This document shows, piece by piece, positions 35,735 to 44,826 of a stretch of 47,791 nt of DNA. The position numbers and the translations under genes are program-made. The notes under the pieces are model-generated. The model was not told the DNA's origin. It did no database searches and saw only the letters and a list, made by a program, of their open reading frames with translations. The DNA is from Klebsiella pneumoniae (lineage in GTDB: Bacteria; Pseudomonadota; Gammaproteobacteria; Eutrophobiales; Eutrophobiaceae), in contig CAMDWI010000024.1 in the NCBI GenBank assembly GCA_945878555.1, forward strand, positions 1 through 47,791. Direction: 5' to 3'. Every line of letters starts with the position of its first letter. The first letter of the stretch is position 1.

Positions 35735-37414
35735 ATGGCACAGTCTTCCACAGGTATGGATTCGTTCCTCGCACCGCTTGAAGGGATGTCACAACTTCCG
35801 ATCCTGCGGCAACTGGGTTTGCTGATAGGCCTCACCGCCTGTGTTGCCATCGGTGGTTATCTGGTGCTGTGGTCACAAACACCCAATTATTCGATGTTAC
35901 TTTCGAATCTGGACAGCAAGGCCCAGTCCGAGGTGATCGAGGAACTGGCAAAAGGCAACATCCGTTATCAGGTTGATACCGGCTCGGGCATGATCATGGT
36001 CCCTGCGCGTGATATCCATAATGCCCGCCTGATACTGGCCAAGGCCGGCCTGCCGAATGCCGGCGAGGGCGGTTTTGCGTTTCTCAAAAATGATCAGGGC
36101 TTCGGTAGCAGTGAACTGATGGAGACGGCGAGGTTCCAGCATGCGCTGGAAAGCGAACTTGCCCGCTCGATCCAGGAGATCAGCCTGGTTGAATCCGCAC
36201 GTGTACATCTGGCCATACCCAAACGGTCGGCATTTATCCGCGACAATGACCAGACCTCGGCCTCGGTATTTCTGAATCTCTATTCCGGTACGGAGCTCGA
36301 CAAGAACAATGTCGCGGCGATCCGTAATCTGGTCGCAGCGAGTGTGCCCGGGCTGGACCCGGGTAATGTGACCATCGTCGATCAGATGGGACGGTTGTTG
36401 TCCACACAGACTGATATGAACGGTACTGGCCTCGGTACAGATCAGTTTGAATATACGCGCAAACTGGAACAGATCTATGTAAGCCGGATTGAGGCCCTGC
36501 TGACACCGATCATCGGACCTGGCGGTGTCAGGGCGCAAGTGGCACTGGATATGGATTACTCCGTGACCGAGCAGACCGAGGAGAGTTTCCGGCCGGATGC
36601 GAAGGCGGTACGCAGTGAACAGGTCGAGGAGGACCGCAAGGCCAGCGATGCGGCAACACGCGAGATCCCGGGCACGCTGTCTGAAGTCCCGCCGCAGAAT
36701 ACGGCAGCGACCGACCCGGCGGCACCTGTGCCCGACCCCGCGGCTGCCGCAACCGCAGCAACCGAGGCGGCCACGGCCGCAGATGCCACGGCGGCAAAAC
36801 TGGCGGGCGAGAGCAGTGTGAAGACGATGCGTAATTACGAGATAGACAAGACCGTCCGCCATACCCGTGTCTCACCGGGCAAGGTATTGAAAATCTCAGC
36901 AGCGATAGTCGTCGATAATCGTCAACAACTGAATGCGGAAAGTGTCATTGAAAGGGTGCCGTTGACAGAAGAAGAGGTTGAGCGGCTGACGGCACTGGTC
37001 AAGGAGACCATCGGATTTGATGAGGCCCGGGGTGACAGCGTCAAGGTGTTCAACTCCTCGTTTGTGGTTCAGGCACCTTCCGAACCGTTACCGGAGTTGC
37101 CTATATTCAGACAACCCTGGGTGTGGGACATCGCCCGTCTGGCCATGGGCGCGGTCGGATTTATCCTGCTGGTCTTTGGTGTGGTCAGGCCGGTGCTGCG
37201 TGGGCTGGCAACACGCACGGTAAGACAGACCGCACCGGCACTGGCCGAGGCAGGTCCGGTCAGTCAGCTGGAGATGATGGAGGCACCGGCAGGCCAGACT
37301 CTGCGTCGCACGGGCAGTTATGAACAGGAGCTGGATATGGCCAAGTCAATCGTGTTACAGGACCCCAGGCGTGTGGCGCAGGTGGTCAAGACGTGGGTGA
37401 CCAGTGATGCCTGA
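35735..37414 (+). CDS. fliF: FliF, MS-ring protein
   Basis: 559 residues with two membrane segments: about 28-50 (LGLLIGLTACVAIGGYLVLW) and about 463-482 (LAMGAVGFILLVFGVV). The periplasmic region has the ring-building motifs NARLILAKAGLPNAGEGGF and ELARSIQEISLVESARVHLA. An alanine/proline-rich linker (about 320-365) interrupts the region before the second membrane segment. The cytoplasmic tail binds FliG. Its stop overlaps the fliG start. Confidence 0.95.
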   Translation: MAQSSTGMDSFLAPLEGMSQLPILRQLGLLIGLTACVAIGGYLVLWSQTPNYSMLLSNLDSKAQSEVIEELAKGNIRYQVDTGSGMIMVPARDIHNARLILAKAGLPNAGEGGFAFLKNDQGFGSSELMETARFQHALESELARSIQEISLVESARVHLAIPKRSAFIRDNDQTSASVFLNLYSGTELDKNNVAAIRNLVAASVPGLDPGNVTIVDQMGRLLSTQTDMNGTGLGTDQFEYTRKLEQIYVSRIEALLTPIIGPGGVRAQVALDMDYSVTEQTEESFRPDAKAVRSEQVEEDRKASDAATREIPGTLSEVPPQNTAATDPAAPVPDPAAAATAATEAATAADATAAKLAGESSVKTMRNYEIDKTVRHTRVSPGKVLKISAAIVVDNRQQLNAESVIERVPLTEEEVERLTALVKETIGFDEARGDSVKVFNSSFVVQAPSEPLPELPIFRQPWVWDIARLAMGAVGFILLVFGVVRPVLRGLATRTVRQTAPALAEAGPVSQLEMMEAPAGQTLRRTGSYEQELDMAKSIVLQDPRRVAQVVKTWVTSDA

Positions 37415-38420
37415 TACACAAGCAGACAAGATACCGGGCATAGAGCGTGCGGCCATATTGCTGCTGTCGCTGGGTGAGCAGGAGGCCACAGCGATACTGA
37501 AACACATGGAGCCGCGCGAGGTGCAGAAGGTGGGTATGGCGATGGCGGCACTGGAGAATGTCCCTCGCGAGAAGGTGACCAGTATCCTCAGTCAGTTTGT
37601 TGATTCAGTCGAGAACCAGACCGGCCTCGGGGGCGACTCCCGGCAATACATACGCAATATACTCACCAGTGCGATTGGTCCGGACAAGGCCAGTGGTCTC
37701 ATCAACCGGATTATGCAGAATACCGAAGCGAAGGGACTCGACACGTTGAAATGGATGGATGCGAAATCGATCGCCGATATGATCCAGAAAGAACACCCGC
37801 AGATCATTGCCATCGTGCTCGCCTATCTGGACGGTGAACAGGCGGCTGAAGTACTGGAGCTGTTTCCGGAACCGCTGAAGGTCGATGTGATCATGCGGGT
37901 GGCGACACTTGACGGGATTCCACCGTCGGCATTAAAAGAGCTGAACGATGTGATGGAAAAGCAGTTCTCCGGCAAGACAGGTGCGAAGGCATCGGGCATC
38001 GGCGGGATCAAGACAGCGTCTGGCATCCTTAATTTCATGGACAGCGCGGTGAATGCCGAACTGATTAGCAAGATCCGCGAGACTGATGATGCACTTGGCA
38101 CCAGGCTCGAAGACAATCTGTTCATCTTTGAAGATATCCTCAAACTGGATAACCGCAATCTCCAGCTGTTGCTGCGAGAGGTTTCATCCGATGCATTGTT
38201 ATTGTCATTGAAGGGTTCCAGCGAGGCGCTGAAAGACAAGATCTTCAGCAATATGTCCAGTCGTGCCGCCGAGATGCTGAAGGACGATCTGGATGCAAAG
38301 GGACCGGTACGGCTGTCCGAGGTAGAGGCGGCGCAAAAGGAAATCCTGCAGACAGTACGCAAGCTCGCCAGCACCGGCGAGATCGTCCTCGGTGGCAGTG
38401 GAGGCGAGGCACTTGTCTAG
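37407..38420 (+). CDS. fliG: FliG, motor switch protein
   Basis: 337 residues. N-terminal FliF-binding segment (ERAAILLLSLGEQEATAILKHM), middle domain (IADMIQKEHPQIIAIVLAYL) and C-terminal torque domain (NLFIFEDILKLDNRNLQLLL). I chose ATG 37407; the GTG directly before (37404) is also in frame. It overlaps fliF by 8 bases, suggesting coupled translation. FliG converts ion flow through the stators into rotation. Confidence 0.95.
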   Translation: MPDTQADKIPGIERAAILLLSLGEQEATAILKHMEPREVQKVGMAMAALENVPREKVTSILSQFVDSVENQTGLGGDSRQYIRNILTSAIGPDKASGLINRIMQNTEAKGLDTLKWMDAKSIADMIQKEHPQIIAIVLAYLDGEQAAEVLELFPEPLKVDVIMRVATLDGIPPSALKELNDVMEKQFSGKTGAKASGIGGIKTASGILNFMDSAVNAELISKIRETDDALGTRLEDNLFIFEDILKLDNRNLQLLLREVSSDALLLSLKGSSEALKDKIFSNMSSRAAEMLKDDLDAKGPVRLSEVEAAQKEILQTVRKLASTGEIVLGGSGGEALV

Positions 38421-39009
38421 GGTCATCTCCAGGGCCAGCGGTTCCGAGGTCGAGTCCTGGGCATTGCAGCCCGTGGACGGCGATCACCTGAAAAACCTCA
38501 GTGCGATCACGGCCAGACAGATAGAACAGGTACAACAGCAGGCCTATCAGGAGGGATTTGAACAGGGTCGGCAGGACGGTTTTGCGCTGTCGGCCCAGCG
38601 TCTCGAATCCATACTCGCGGGGTTGGCAGAGCCGCTGGGTAAACTGGATGAGACGATCATGGACGAGCTGGCGGCGTTGATCATTGCCTGTACGCGCCAG
38701 TTGATCCGTCGCGAACTGCGCACCAATCCCGGTGAGATCATCGGTATCGTCAGGGAGGCGCTCGGCGTCCTGCCGGTTTCCGCACGCAAGATACGCGTGC
38801 TGTTACATCCGGAAGATGCCGTGCTGGTGAGGGAAAATCTCGGCTCACACTCGGCCGAACGCCGCTGGAGTATTGAGGAAGATGCCTCAGTCACCCGGGG
38901 CGGTTGTCGTGTGGTCACCGAAAATTCACAGATTGATGCCAGTATCGAATCCCGGCTCGCCGCCGTGGCGGCACGTATGCTGGGCAATGAACGCCAGGGG
39001 AACAACTGA
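38392..39009 (+). CDS. fliH: FliH, negative regulator of the FliI ATPase
   Basis: 205 residues from a GTG start that overlaps fliG by 29 bases. A Gln/Glu-rich coiled-coil with the GxxxG-like run QEGFEQGRQDGF (about 53-64) is typical of FliH, followed by the C-terminal FliI-binding domain (ALIIACTRQLIRRELRTNP, RGGCRVVTENSQIDASIESRL). The start is uncertain: GTG 38398 is also possible. Its stop overlaps the fliI start by one base. Confidence 0.9.
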   Translation: MAVEARHLSRVISRASGSEVESWALQPVDGDHLKNLSAITARQIEQVQQQAYQEGFEQGRQDGFALSAQRLESILAGLAEPLGKLDETIMDELAALIIACTRQLIRRELRTNPGEIIGIVREALGVLPVSARKIRVLLHPEDAVLVRENLGSHSAERRWSIEEDASVTRGGCRVVTENSQIDASIESRLAAVAARMLGNERQGNN

Positions 39010-40376
39010 TGCCGGAGACCGCCGTTATGCCGATACAGGAAGAGGTCCGCAACCGCCTGTCACAATGGAAGCAGTCGCTGAACAAGCGGATTACCCTGAC
39101 GGTAGAGGGCAGGATCACCCGCCTGACCGGGCTGACACTGGAAGCGGTCGGCTGTCAGGCCGCGCTGGGCGCACGTTGCATCGTGCGCAGTGATAATACA
39201 CCGCCGGTGGAAGCGGAAGTGGTCGGGTTTCACGGCGAATCTCTCTATCTGATGCCGACCGGCAACATACGTGGGATGCAACCGAACGCGCGGGTCATAC
39301 CGACCGATCGTGTATGCGAGGCGTATGTCGGTGAGAACATGCTGGGCCGGGTGATAGACGGAGCGGGTCAACCGCTTGATGGTCTCGGCAGTATCGGTGA
39401 AGGCAGACGCATGCGTCTCGATGCGGTGCCTATCAATCCGATGAAACGCACACCGATACGTGACAGTCTGGACACCGGCATACGCTGTATCAATTCCTTG
39501 CTCACGGTTGGCCGTGGTCAGCGCCTCGGTTTGTTTGCCGGTAGCGGTGTCGGCAAGAGTCTGTTGCTCGGCATGATGACACGGTTTACCAGTGCGGATG
39601 TGGTCGTGGTCGGACTGATAGGTGAACGTGGTCGTGAGGTGAAGGAGTTTGTCGAGAATATCCTCGGGCCGGAAGGTATGAAAAAGGCCGTCGTGGTGGT
39701 ATCACCCTCGGACGAGTCACCGTTGATGCGCATACAATGTGCGATGCTGACTACGGCGATCGCCGAATATTTCCGGGATGAAGGCAAACATGTACTGCTG
39801 TTGATGGATTCACTGACCCGTTATGCCCAGGCATCGCGTGAAATTGCCCTTGCCATCGGTGAACCGCCGGCAACGAAGGGTTACCCGCCCTCGGTGTTTG
39901 CCAAGATCCCGCAGCTGGTCGAACGCGCCGGCACCAACGAGACACCAAACGGATCGATCACCGCGTTCTACACCGTTCTGGTCGAGGGGGATGATCTGGA
40001 TGACCCTATCGTCGACACGGTCAGGGCCACGCTGGATGGACATATTGTGCTGTCCAGACATCTGGCCGATGCGGGCCATTATCCTGCTATCGATATCAAC
40101 AAGTCGATCAGTCGTGTATTTACCGACATCGCCACCCGTGAACAGCAAAAGTCGGCGCGGATGCTGAAGAAGATATATGCCAGTTACGAACAGAACCGTG
40201 ACCTTATCAATATCGGTGCCTACCAGCGCGGTACCGACCCGCTGATTGATAATGCGATCGAATTCCAGCCGCGCATACTCGATTTTTTACAGCAGGATTT
40301 TAACCAGTATGTTTCCTTTGATGACAGTATCAGTTCACTGAACCAGCTGATGCAGTCGATAAAACGTCAGGATTAA
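39009..40376 (+). CDS. fliI: FliI, flagellum-specific ATPase
   Basis: 455 residues. F1-ATPase-beta-like: Walker A AGSGVGKS at 177-184, DECR-equivalent region ERGREVKEFVENILG, Walker B VLLLMDSLTRYAQA, and the FliI/YscN signature ATKGYPPSVFAKIPQLVERAG. Hexameric ATPase that energises substrate unloading with FliH and FliJ. The start overlaps the fliH stop (TGATG), a sign of coupled translation; ATG at 39027 is a weaker alternative. Confidence 0.96.
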   Translation: MPETAVMPIQEEVRNRLSQWKQSLNKRITLTVEGRITRLTGLTLEAVGCQAALGARCIVRSDNTPPVEAEVVGFHGESLYLMPTGNIRGMQPNARVIPTDRVCEAYVGENMLGRVIDGAGQPLDGLGSIGEGRRMRLDAVPINPMKRTPIRDSLDTGIRCINSLLTVGRGQRLGLFAGSGVGKSLLLGMMTRFTSADVVVVGLIGERGREVKEFVENILGPEGMKKAVVVVSPSDESPLMRIQCAMLTTAIAEYFRDEGKHVLLLMDSLTRYAQASREIALAIGEPPATKGYPPSVFAKIPQLVERAGTNETPNGSITAFYTVLVEGDDLDDPIVDTVRATLDGHIVLSRHLADAGHYPAIDINKSISRVFTDIATREQQKSARMLKKIYASYEQNRDLINIGAYQRGTDPLIDNAIEFQPRILDFLQQDFNQYVSFDDSISSLNQLMQSIKRQD

Positions 40377-40381
40377 TCAAG

Positions 40382-40822
40382 ATGACCCGATCCGGAAAAC
40401 TGAAACCGATTATTAATGTCGCCGAAATTTTGCAGCAGGGCAAGGCCCGTCGACTCGCGGCAACAACCGCGATCATCGTCAAGGCCGAGCAACGGATAGA
40501 CCAGTTGCGCAGTTTTGATCAGGAATATAAAACCCGCCTGCGCCAGCAGCCAACGGCGGTACAACAGCCGGAGTGGTTACAGAACCAGACCCGCTTTTTC
40601 AACCGGCTGTTTGAGGCTATTGATCTGGAGTCCCGTTTTGTCAGCGAGGCGAAACAGACACTGGAACGGCAGAAAATGGAATGGCTGAGTTCACGCAACC
40701 GGACCGTCTCTTTGCAAACGTTGTCGGACAATTACCGGGCGGATGAACAGAAACAGAAACAGAAACGCGAACAGAAAATGCTGGAAGATTTTGCCAGACC
40801 GGGGCGTACCAAACCAGTCTGA
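40382..40822 (+). CDS. fliJ: FliJ, export chaperone escort / ATPase stalk
   Basis: 146 residues, almost wholly charged coiled-coil (RQQPTAVQQPEWLQNQTRFF, SRNRTVSLQTLSDNYRADEQ, then alternating lysine and glutamine). FliJ forms the antiparallel coiled-coil stalk of the FliI hexamer and cycles chaperones. Sequence conservation is low, so the identification uses length, coiled-coil and position 5 bases after fliI. Confidence 0.88.
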   Translation: MTRSGKLKPIINVAEILQQGKARRLAATTAIIVKAEQRIDQLRSFDQEYKTRLRQQPTAVQQPEWLQNQTRFFNRLFEAIDLESRFVSEAKQTLERQKMEWLSSRNRTVSLQTLSDNYRADEQKQKQKREQKMLEDFARPGRTKPV

Positions 40823-40841
40823 GCCTGATACAAATAAAAAC

Positions 40842-40857
40842 TGGCACACGAATTGCT
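40842..40857 (+). promoter_or_regulatory. Sigma-54 promoter for fliK
   Basis: TGGCACACGAATTGCT: all of TGGCAC and TTGCT match with exact spacing. The -12 GC at 40855-40856 predicts a start near 40868, leaving an unusually long leader of about 157 bases before fliK. Confidence 0.82.
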
Positions 40858-40867
40858 CTGATACAGG

Positions 40868-41024
40868 TAAATACAGGAGGCAAGCAGGTGCCGGAAGGGT
40901 CCCGTAGCACAGACCCGCGCTGAAAGGCGTTTCCCGACAGCCACGTTCAGCCGCCCCGGTCTTCCGGAGCGGCAAAAACGGGCCAGGGCGGCAACCCGCT
41001 GCCGCCTGTCCCCGTGACTTGTGG
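40868..41024 (+). other. Long structured fliK leader with an 11-codon mini-ORF
   Basis: Predicted leader RNA between the sigma-54 start and fliK. AGGAGG (40875-40880) sits 7 bases before a GTG that opens an 11-codon frame closed by TGA (40888-40923). Downstream are two GC-rich stem-loops: GCCGCCCCGG-TCTT-CCGGAGCGGC (40950-40973, one mismatch) and GGCGGC-N8-GCCGCC (about 40988-41007). No T-run follows. I found no match to riboswitch motifs I know. fliK itself lacks a good ribosome-binding site, so the leader may govern its translation; this is inference. Confidence 0.5.
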
Positions 41025-42227
41025 ATGAACTTAAGGAACATGTTTACAGCAGCAAATCAATCCGGTCTGATCAGTGGCAATGCGGGCATGCCTGTGCTGG
41101 ACATGGCATCTGCCGGGGGCGGCGTGCCATCAACTATCGATCTCAGGCTGGCCGACAGTTTTAACCAGTTGTTGTCGGGTCTGCTCGGCGGTGACAGGCC
41201 AGACTTGGCGACGGAAACCGGCCAGGCGTTTCCCGTCTTTATGGAGATGGTTCAGGGCACGCCACTTCCGGCGGTGGCAACGCTGGTTACACCCACTGTC
41301 GAGACGGGCAACGGTGCGAACAGTCTGTTGTCACCTGCACCGGCCGTAGCGACACCCGGGTCCCGGCCTGCGCAGTCATCCGGTATAACTGCCGCAAGCG
41401 TCCCGGGCAGTGCAGACCCGATGGCACCGACCAGTCTGACCGCACAGGAGCCCGGACCGGCACCGCTTGATATCCGTGAATTGTTGACCCGACTCCGGCT
41501 CGACCCCGGTAATCCGGTCGTCCGCGACATGGCCGTACCCACACCGGGACAACCGTTGTCAGTGCATGAGCAGGGTACACCGGCGCCAGTAATGCATGAT
41601 CTGGTCGATGATCGAATGATGGCCACGATGCGGGAACTGACCACCAATCTTTGTGCTATGAGTACACCGGTGTTATCTACACAGACCGGTGCCACCAGAC
41701 TGGCGTTGCAGGACAGGGAGATAACCTTGTTACCGGAACGCGGTACGGTCGCCTTTACTCCCGAACGTCAACCCGTGCCGTCAACAACAACACCGGCCAG
41801 CACGATAGACGTGCCTGTCGATAGCAGCGAATGGAAACAGGTATTGTCCGAGCGGGTGGTATGGCTGGCCGGTCAGAAACACACCAGTGCCGAGATCCAT
41901 CTGAATCCCCCCAGGCTCGGACCGATACAGGTACATATCAGCCTGGATCAGAATCAGGCGGCGGTGGAATTCCTGTCGCAGCACCATGCAGTGCGTCACG
42001 CCCTGGCAGACAGTGTCCCGCTGTTACGCGAGATGTTGAATCAGGGCGGGATACAGTTGCTTAATGTAAATGTGGGTGATTCGACTGGCCAGGGTCAGTC
42101 TGACCCACGACCAGGACAGGACCCGGCAGGTATGCCAGCCTACCCGATCTCAACCAGCGACCTGGACGGCGTGAAAGAACAGACGACTTCTCTCCGACGC
42201 ATCGGTCTGGTCGATTATTACGCCTGA
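41025..42227 (+). CDS. fliK: FliK, hook-length control protein
   Basis: 400 residues from ATG 41025. The first two thirds are low-complexity (Pro, Thr, Ala, Gly), as expected of the molecular-ruler part. The C-terminal flg-hook domain (about 265-370) has EWKQVLSERVVWLAGQKHTS followed by AEIHLNPPRLGPIQVHI, the family hallmark, which switches FlhB specificity. Starts are ambiguous: TTG 41019, ATG 41025 and ATG 41040 are in frame; AAGGA is only 2-3 bases before the last. Context: own sigma-54 promoter, after fliJ. Confidence 0.9.
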   Translation: MNLRNMFTAANQSGLISGNAGMPVLDMASAGGGVPSTIDLRLADSFNQLLSGLLGGDRPDLATETGQAFPVFMEMVQGTPLPAVATLVTPTVETGNGANSLLSPAPAVATPGSRPAQSSGITAASVPGSADPMAPTSLTAQEPGPAPLDIRELLTRLRLDPGNPVVRDMAVPTPGQPLSVHEQGTPAPVMHDLVDDRMMATMRELTTNLCAMSTPVLSTQTGATRLALQDREITLLPERGTVAFTPERQPVPSTTTPASTIDVPVDSSEWKQVLSERVVWLAGQKHTSAEIHLNPPRLGPIQVHISLDQNQAAVEFLSQHHAVRHALADSVPLLREMLNQGGIQLLNVNVGDSTGQGQSDPRPGQDPAGMPAYPISTSDLDGVKEQTTSLRRIGLVDYYA

Positions 42228-42238
42228 TCTCCGCACTG

Positions 42239-42259
42239 CTGTCCCGTCCCCGGGGACAG
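42239..42259. terminator. Candidate stem-loop after fliK
   Basis: CTGTCCC, 7 bases, GGGACAG (or the nested palindrome GTCCCCGGGGAC at 42246-42257), 11 bases after the fliK stop. No T-run follows, so termination strength is doubtful. Confidence 0.35.
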
Positions 42260-42364
42260 AATTATGACACCTGCAACGACCAGCACCGCGTCAAGTTTTT
42301 GGCAGCGCTGTAGACCTGTTCAATAAGCGCTTGAATCTGAAGTCAATTTAACGTGTTTGCCATA

Positions 42365-42380
42365 TGGCATGGGGATTGCA
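42365..42380 (+). promoter_or_regulatory. Putative sigma-54 promoter for fliL operon
   Basis: TGGCATGGGGATTGCA: one mismatch (C to T) to TGGCAC-N5-TTGCA with exact spacing. Expected start near 42391, 30 bases before fliL. Confidence 0.72.
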
Positions 42381-42420
42381 ATCTGCTATGTAGTTCCCGT
42401 TACCCAAGGTGGATAGATAA

Positions 42421-42957
42421 ATGGCAAACGCAAAGGCAGCAACAGGCGATCTCGCCGCGCAGGGCGCAGGCGCAAAGTCCTCAAACAAGAAATTCATCAT
42501 TATTGGCGTGGTCGTCGCGCTGGCCGCCGGTGGCGGCTGGTACATGACCCAGGGCAAGGCCGCATCCGGTGAAGAGGCCGCCGCAGGTGAACATGGCGAG
42601 GCACCGGCCGGAGAACATGGTGAGGCCGGTGGTGGTTCCTCGGCACAGTATCTCACGCTGGACCCGCCGTTGATTGTAAACATCAGCCAGAACAGCAAGG
42701 CACGTTATCTTCAGGTCAGTCTCGATGTGATGGCCACCGAAACCGCCGCGATAGATGCCGTCAAGAAACACATGCCGGCAATTCGTAACAATCTGGTGTT
42801 GTTACTGAGTAACCAGCAATACGACTTGCTCAGCACGATGGAAGGCAAGGAGTCACTGCGTACCCGGATCCTGGAGCAGATCAAATCGACTATCGCGGCG
42901 AACGGAGAGACCGCCGAGGTGGAATCCGTCTATTACACAGGTTTTATCATCCAGTAA
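42421..42957 (+). CDS. fliL: FliL, stator-associated basal-body protein
   Basis: 178 residues. One membrane segment at about 24-41 (KFIIIGVVVALAAGGGWYM), then a Gly/Glu/His linker with a duplicated GEHGEA, and the periplasmic FliL domain (about 75-178) with LTLDPPLIVNI and ARYLQVSLDVMATE. FliL rings surround the stators and support torque. AAGGTGG precedes the start; first gene of fliLMNOPQR-flhB. Confidence 0.93.
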   Translation: MANAKAATGDLAAQGAGAKSSNKKFIIIGVVVALAAGGGWYMTQGKAASGEEAAAGEHGEAPAGEHGEAGGGSSAQYLTLDPPLIVNISQNSKARYLQVSLDVMATETAAIDAVKKHMPAIRNNLVLLLSNQQYDLLSTMEGKESLRTRILEQIKSTIAANGETAEVESVYYTGFIIQ

Positions 42958-42962
42958 CGTCG

Positions 42963-43979
42963 ATGAGTACCTCAGACATACTGAATCAGGACGAAATCGA
43001 CGCGCTGTTGCATGGCGTCGAGAATGGTCAGGTCGAGACCGAATCCGGTCGTTATCCCGAAGACAGTCGGGTGCGGTCCTATGACCTGACGGTGCAGGAC
43101 CGCATTGTGCGTGGCAAGTTGCCGACACTGGAGATGCTGAACGAACGCTTTGTCCGGTTTTTGCAGGGGAGTCTTTTTAATATGCTGAAGCGGTCCGCCG
43201 AGATCAACGCCGCCGGTATCAACATGCTGAAGTATGCGGACTTTGCCAATAGTCTGGCCTTGCAGACCTGTCTCAACCTTGTTCGGGTCAAGCCATTACG
43301 CGGTAACGGTCTGGTTGTCATCGACCCGAAACTCTTGTTTGTGATTGTTGATGGATTCTTTGGTGGCGACGGACGTTTCCAGCCGGCACCTGAACAACGC
43401 GAAGTGACGCCAACCGAAATGCGTGTGGTCCGTCTGCTGCTGGATATGCTATTTCGCGATCTGAAAGAGGCCTGGGCACCGGTGTTGCCGGTCGATTTTG
43501 AGTACATCAAGTCGGAGACCAATCCGCAGCTTGCCAGTATCGCCAGTCCTGCCGAAATGGTTGTCGACATGCGCTTCCATATCCAGTTCGATGGCAACGG
43601 TGGTGAACTGTCGCTGACGCTGCCTTATTCAATGCTGGAGCCGGTACGCGGTCTGCTCTCTTCAGGTATCAAGAGTGATCAGCTTGATGTCGATGAACGC
43701 TGGACCGACTCCATGAAAGAGGAGATGAAGGGGGTCCGGGTCGGTATGAGTTGTACCTTGGCCGAGATCGAACTTGACCTGCGCGAACTCATCAGTCTTG
43801 GCGTCGGTGACATTATTCCGATCGATTTACCGCGGTCCGTGGTCGTTGATATCGAGGGTGTTCCCGGTTATCGCTGTGAATATGGTACCTACCAGGGTCA
43901 CAACGCATTGAAAATTCTTGAACCGGTCCGTCGGGCCAGGGCCAATGAAAAATCCCAGTTACTCGCAAAATCACGATAA
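42963..43979 (+). CDS. fliM: FliM, motor switch protein
   Basis: 338 residues. The N-terminal CheY-P-binding peptide ILNQDEIDALLHGV (about 6-19) is present, followed by the CheC-like middle domain (FVRFLQGSLFNMLKRSAEI) and a C-terminal SpoA domain (ELDLRELISLGVGDIIPIDL). FliM sets rotation direction. It starts 5 bases after fliL. Confidence 0.96.
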   Translation: MSTSDILNQDEIDALLHGVENGQVETESGRYPEDSRVRSYDLTVQDRIVRGKLPTLEMLNERFVRFLQGSLFNMLKRSAEINAAGINMLKYADFANSLALQTCLNLVRVKPLRGNGLVVIDPKLLFVIVDGFFGGDGRFQPAPEQREVTPTEMRVVRLLLDMLFRDLKEAWAPVLPVDFEYIKSETNPQLASIASPAEMVVDMRFHIQFDGNGGELSLTLPYSMLEPVRGLLSSGIKSDQLDVDERWTDSMKEEMKGVRVGMSCTLAEIELDLRELISLGVGDIIPIDLPRSVVVDIEGVPGYRCEYGTYQGHNALKILEPVRRARANEKSQLLAKSR

Positions 43980-44002
43980 GCACAGCTACGGAGTAAATCA
44001 AC

Positions 44003-44383
44003 ATGACTGAATTGAATCCAGGAAACAATGGTTACAACGGGACGCACCAGGCACAGTCGGACCCGGTACATAAACGGGCCCTGTTCAAGAACCTGATGCC
44101 GGGCGAGGGTGGTGAGGACGAGGCACAGAATATGGAGGTGATACTGGATATCCCGGTCACCATCTCGATGGAGATCGGGCGGACCAGTATCAGCATCCGT
44201 AACCTGTTGCAGCTAAACCAGGGCAGTGTAGTTGAGCTGGACCGTTTGGCTGGTGAGCCGATGGATGTACTGGTCAATGGCACGCTGATCGCCCATGGCG
44301 AGGTCGTTGTGGTGAATGAAAAGTTTGGTATCCGCCTGACCGATGTGATCAGTCCTGCCGAGCGGGTCAAAAAACTGCAATGA
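44003..44383 (+). CDS. fliN: FliN, motor switch protein
   Basis: 126 residues. A polar, variable N-terminus (about 45 residues), then a complete SpoA domain: MEVILDIPVTISMEIGRTS, LLQLNQGSVVELDRLAGEP and GEVVVVNEKFGIRLTDVIS. It forms the lower C ring with FliM and docks FliH. Its stop overlaps the fliO start (ATGA). Confidence 0.95.
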   Translation: MTELNPGNNGYNGTHQAQSDPVHKRALFKNLMPGEGGEDEAQNMEVILDIPVTISMEIGRTSISIRNLLQLNQGSVVELDRLAGEPMDVLVNGTLIAHGEVVVVNEKFGIRLTDVISPAERVKKLQ

Positions 44384-44826
44384 ATAACGCTTACGCGCAA
44401 TACCGATCGCACGACCTGACAGCACTGGCCTATGCAACGTGGGTTGTACTCGCGTGCAGTTGTCTGGCAATGCCGGCAGGGGCGGCAACGAGCGCACCTG
44501 GCCTGCCGGATTTCGCTTCGGTACTGAATGGCCTGGTCATCGTGGTGTTGCTGATTCTCGGTTGCGGCTGGCTGGTTAAACGCAGTGGCAAGTTCAGTCA
44601 GGTTATGCAGGCAGATATTCGCGTATTGAGCAGGATCAATATCGGTCAACGTGAACGCATTGCCCTGGTCGAGGTAGGTCAGGTCAACATCCTGATCGGG
44701 ATCGCCCCGGGTCATATCCAGACCTTACATGTGTTTGAACGGCCGGTACGCGATAACAAGTCTGCCCTGGCCGAGCAGGGATTTGGGCAACAACTGCACG
44801 AAGCCAGTGCGGGGAGCGTACGTTGA
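44380..44826 (+). CDS. fliO: FliO, export gate assembly protein
   Basis: 148 residues. One strong membrane segment at about 45-67 ([19 protein letters not shown]) is followed by the FliO cytoplasmic domain ([20 protein letters not shown]). A second hydrophobic stretch at about 20-35 may be a signal or another segment. FliO stabilises FliP during gate assembly. It overlaps fliN by four bases and fliP by four. Confidence 0.9.
   Translation: MNNAYAQYRSHDLTALAYATWVVLACSCLAMPAGAATSAPGLPDFASVLNGLVIVVLLILGCGWLVKRSGKFSQVMQADIRVLSRINIGQRERIALVEVGQVNILIGIAPGHIQTLHVFERPVRDNKSALAEQGFGQQLHEASAGSVR

Noticed and set aside
40950..40973. Intrinsic terminator before fliK
   Set aside because: Good stem but followed by AAAAACGGG rather than a T-run, and fliK lies downstream of it.
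40868..41024. fliK leader as a c-di-GMP (GEMM) or cobalamin riboswitch
   Set aside because: Only loose resemblance to a few bases; I could not find the conserved GEMM core or the B12-box-like pattern, so no known class is claimed.
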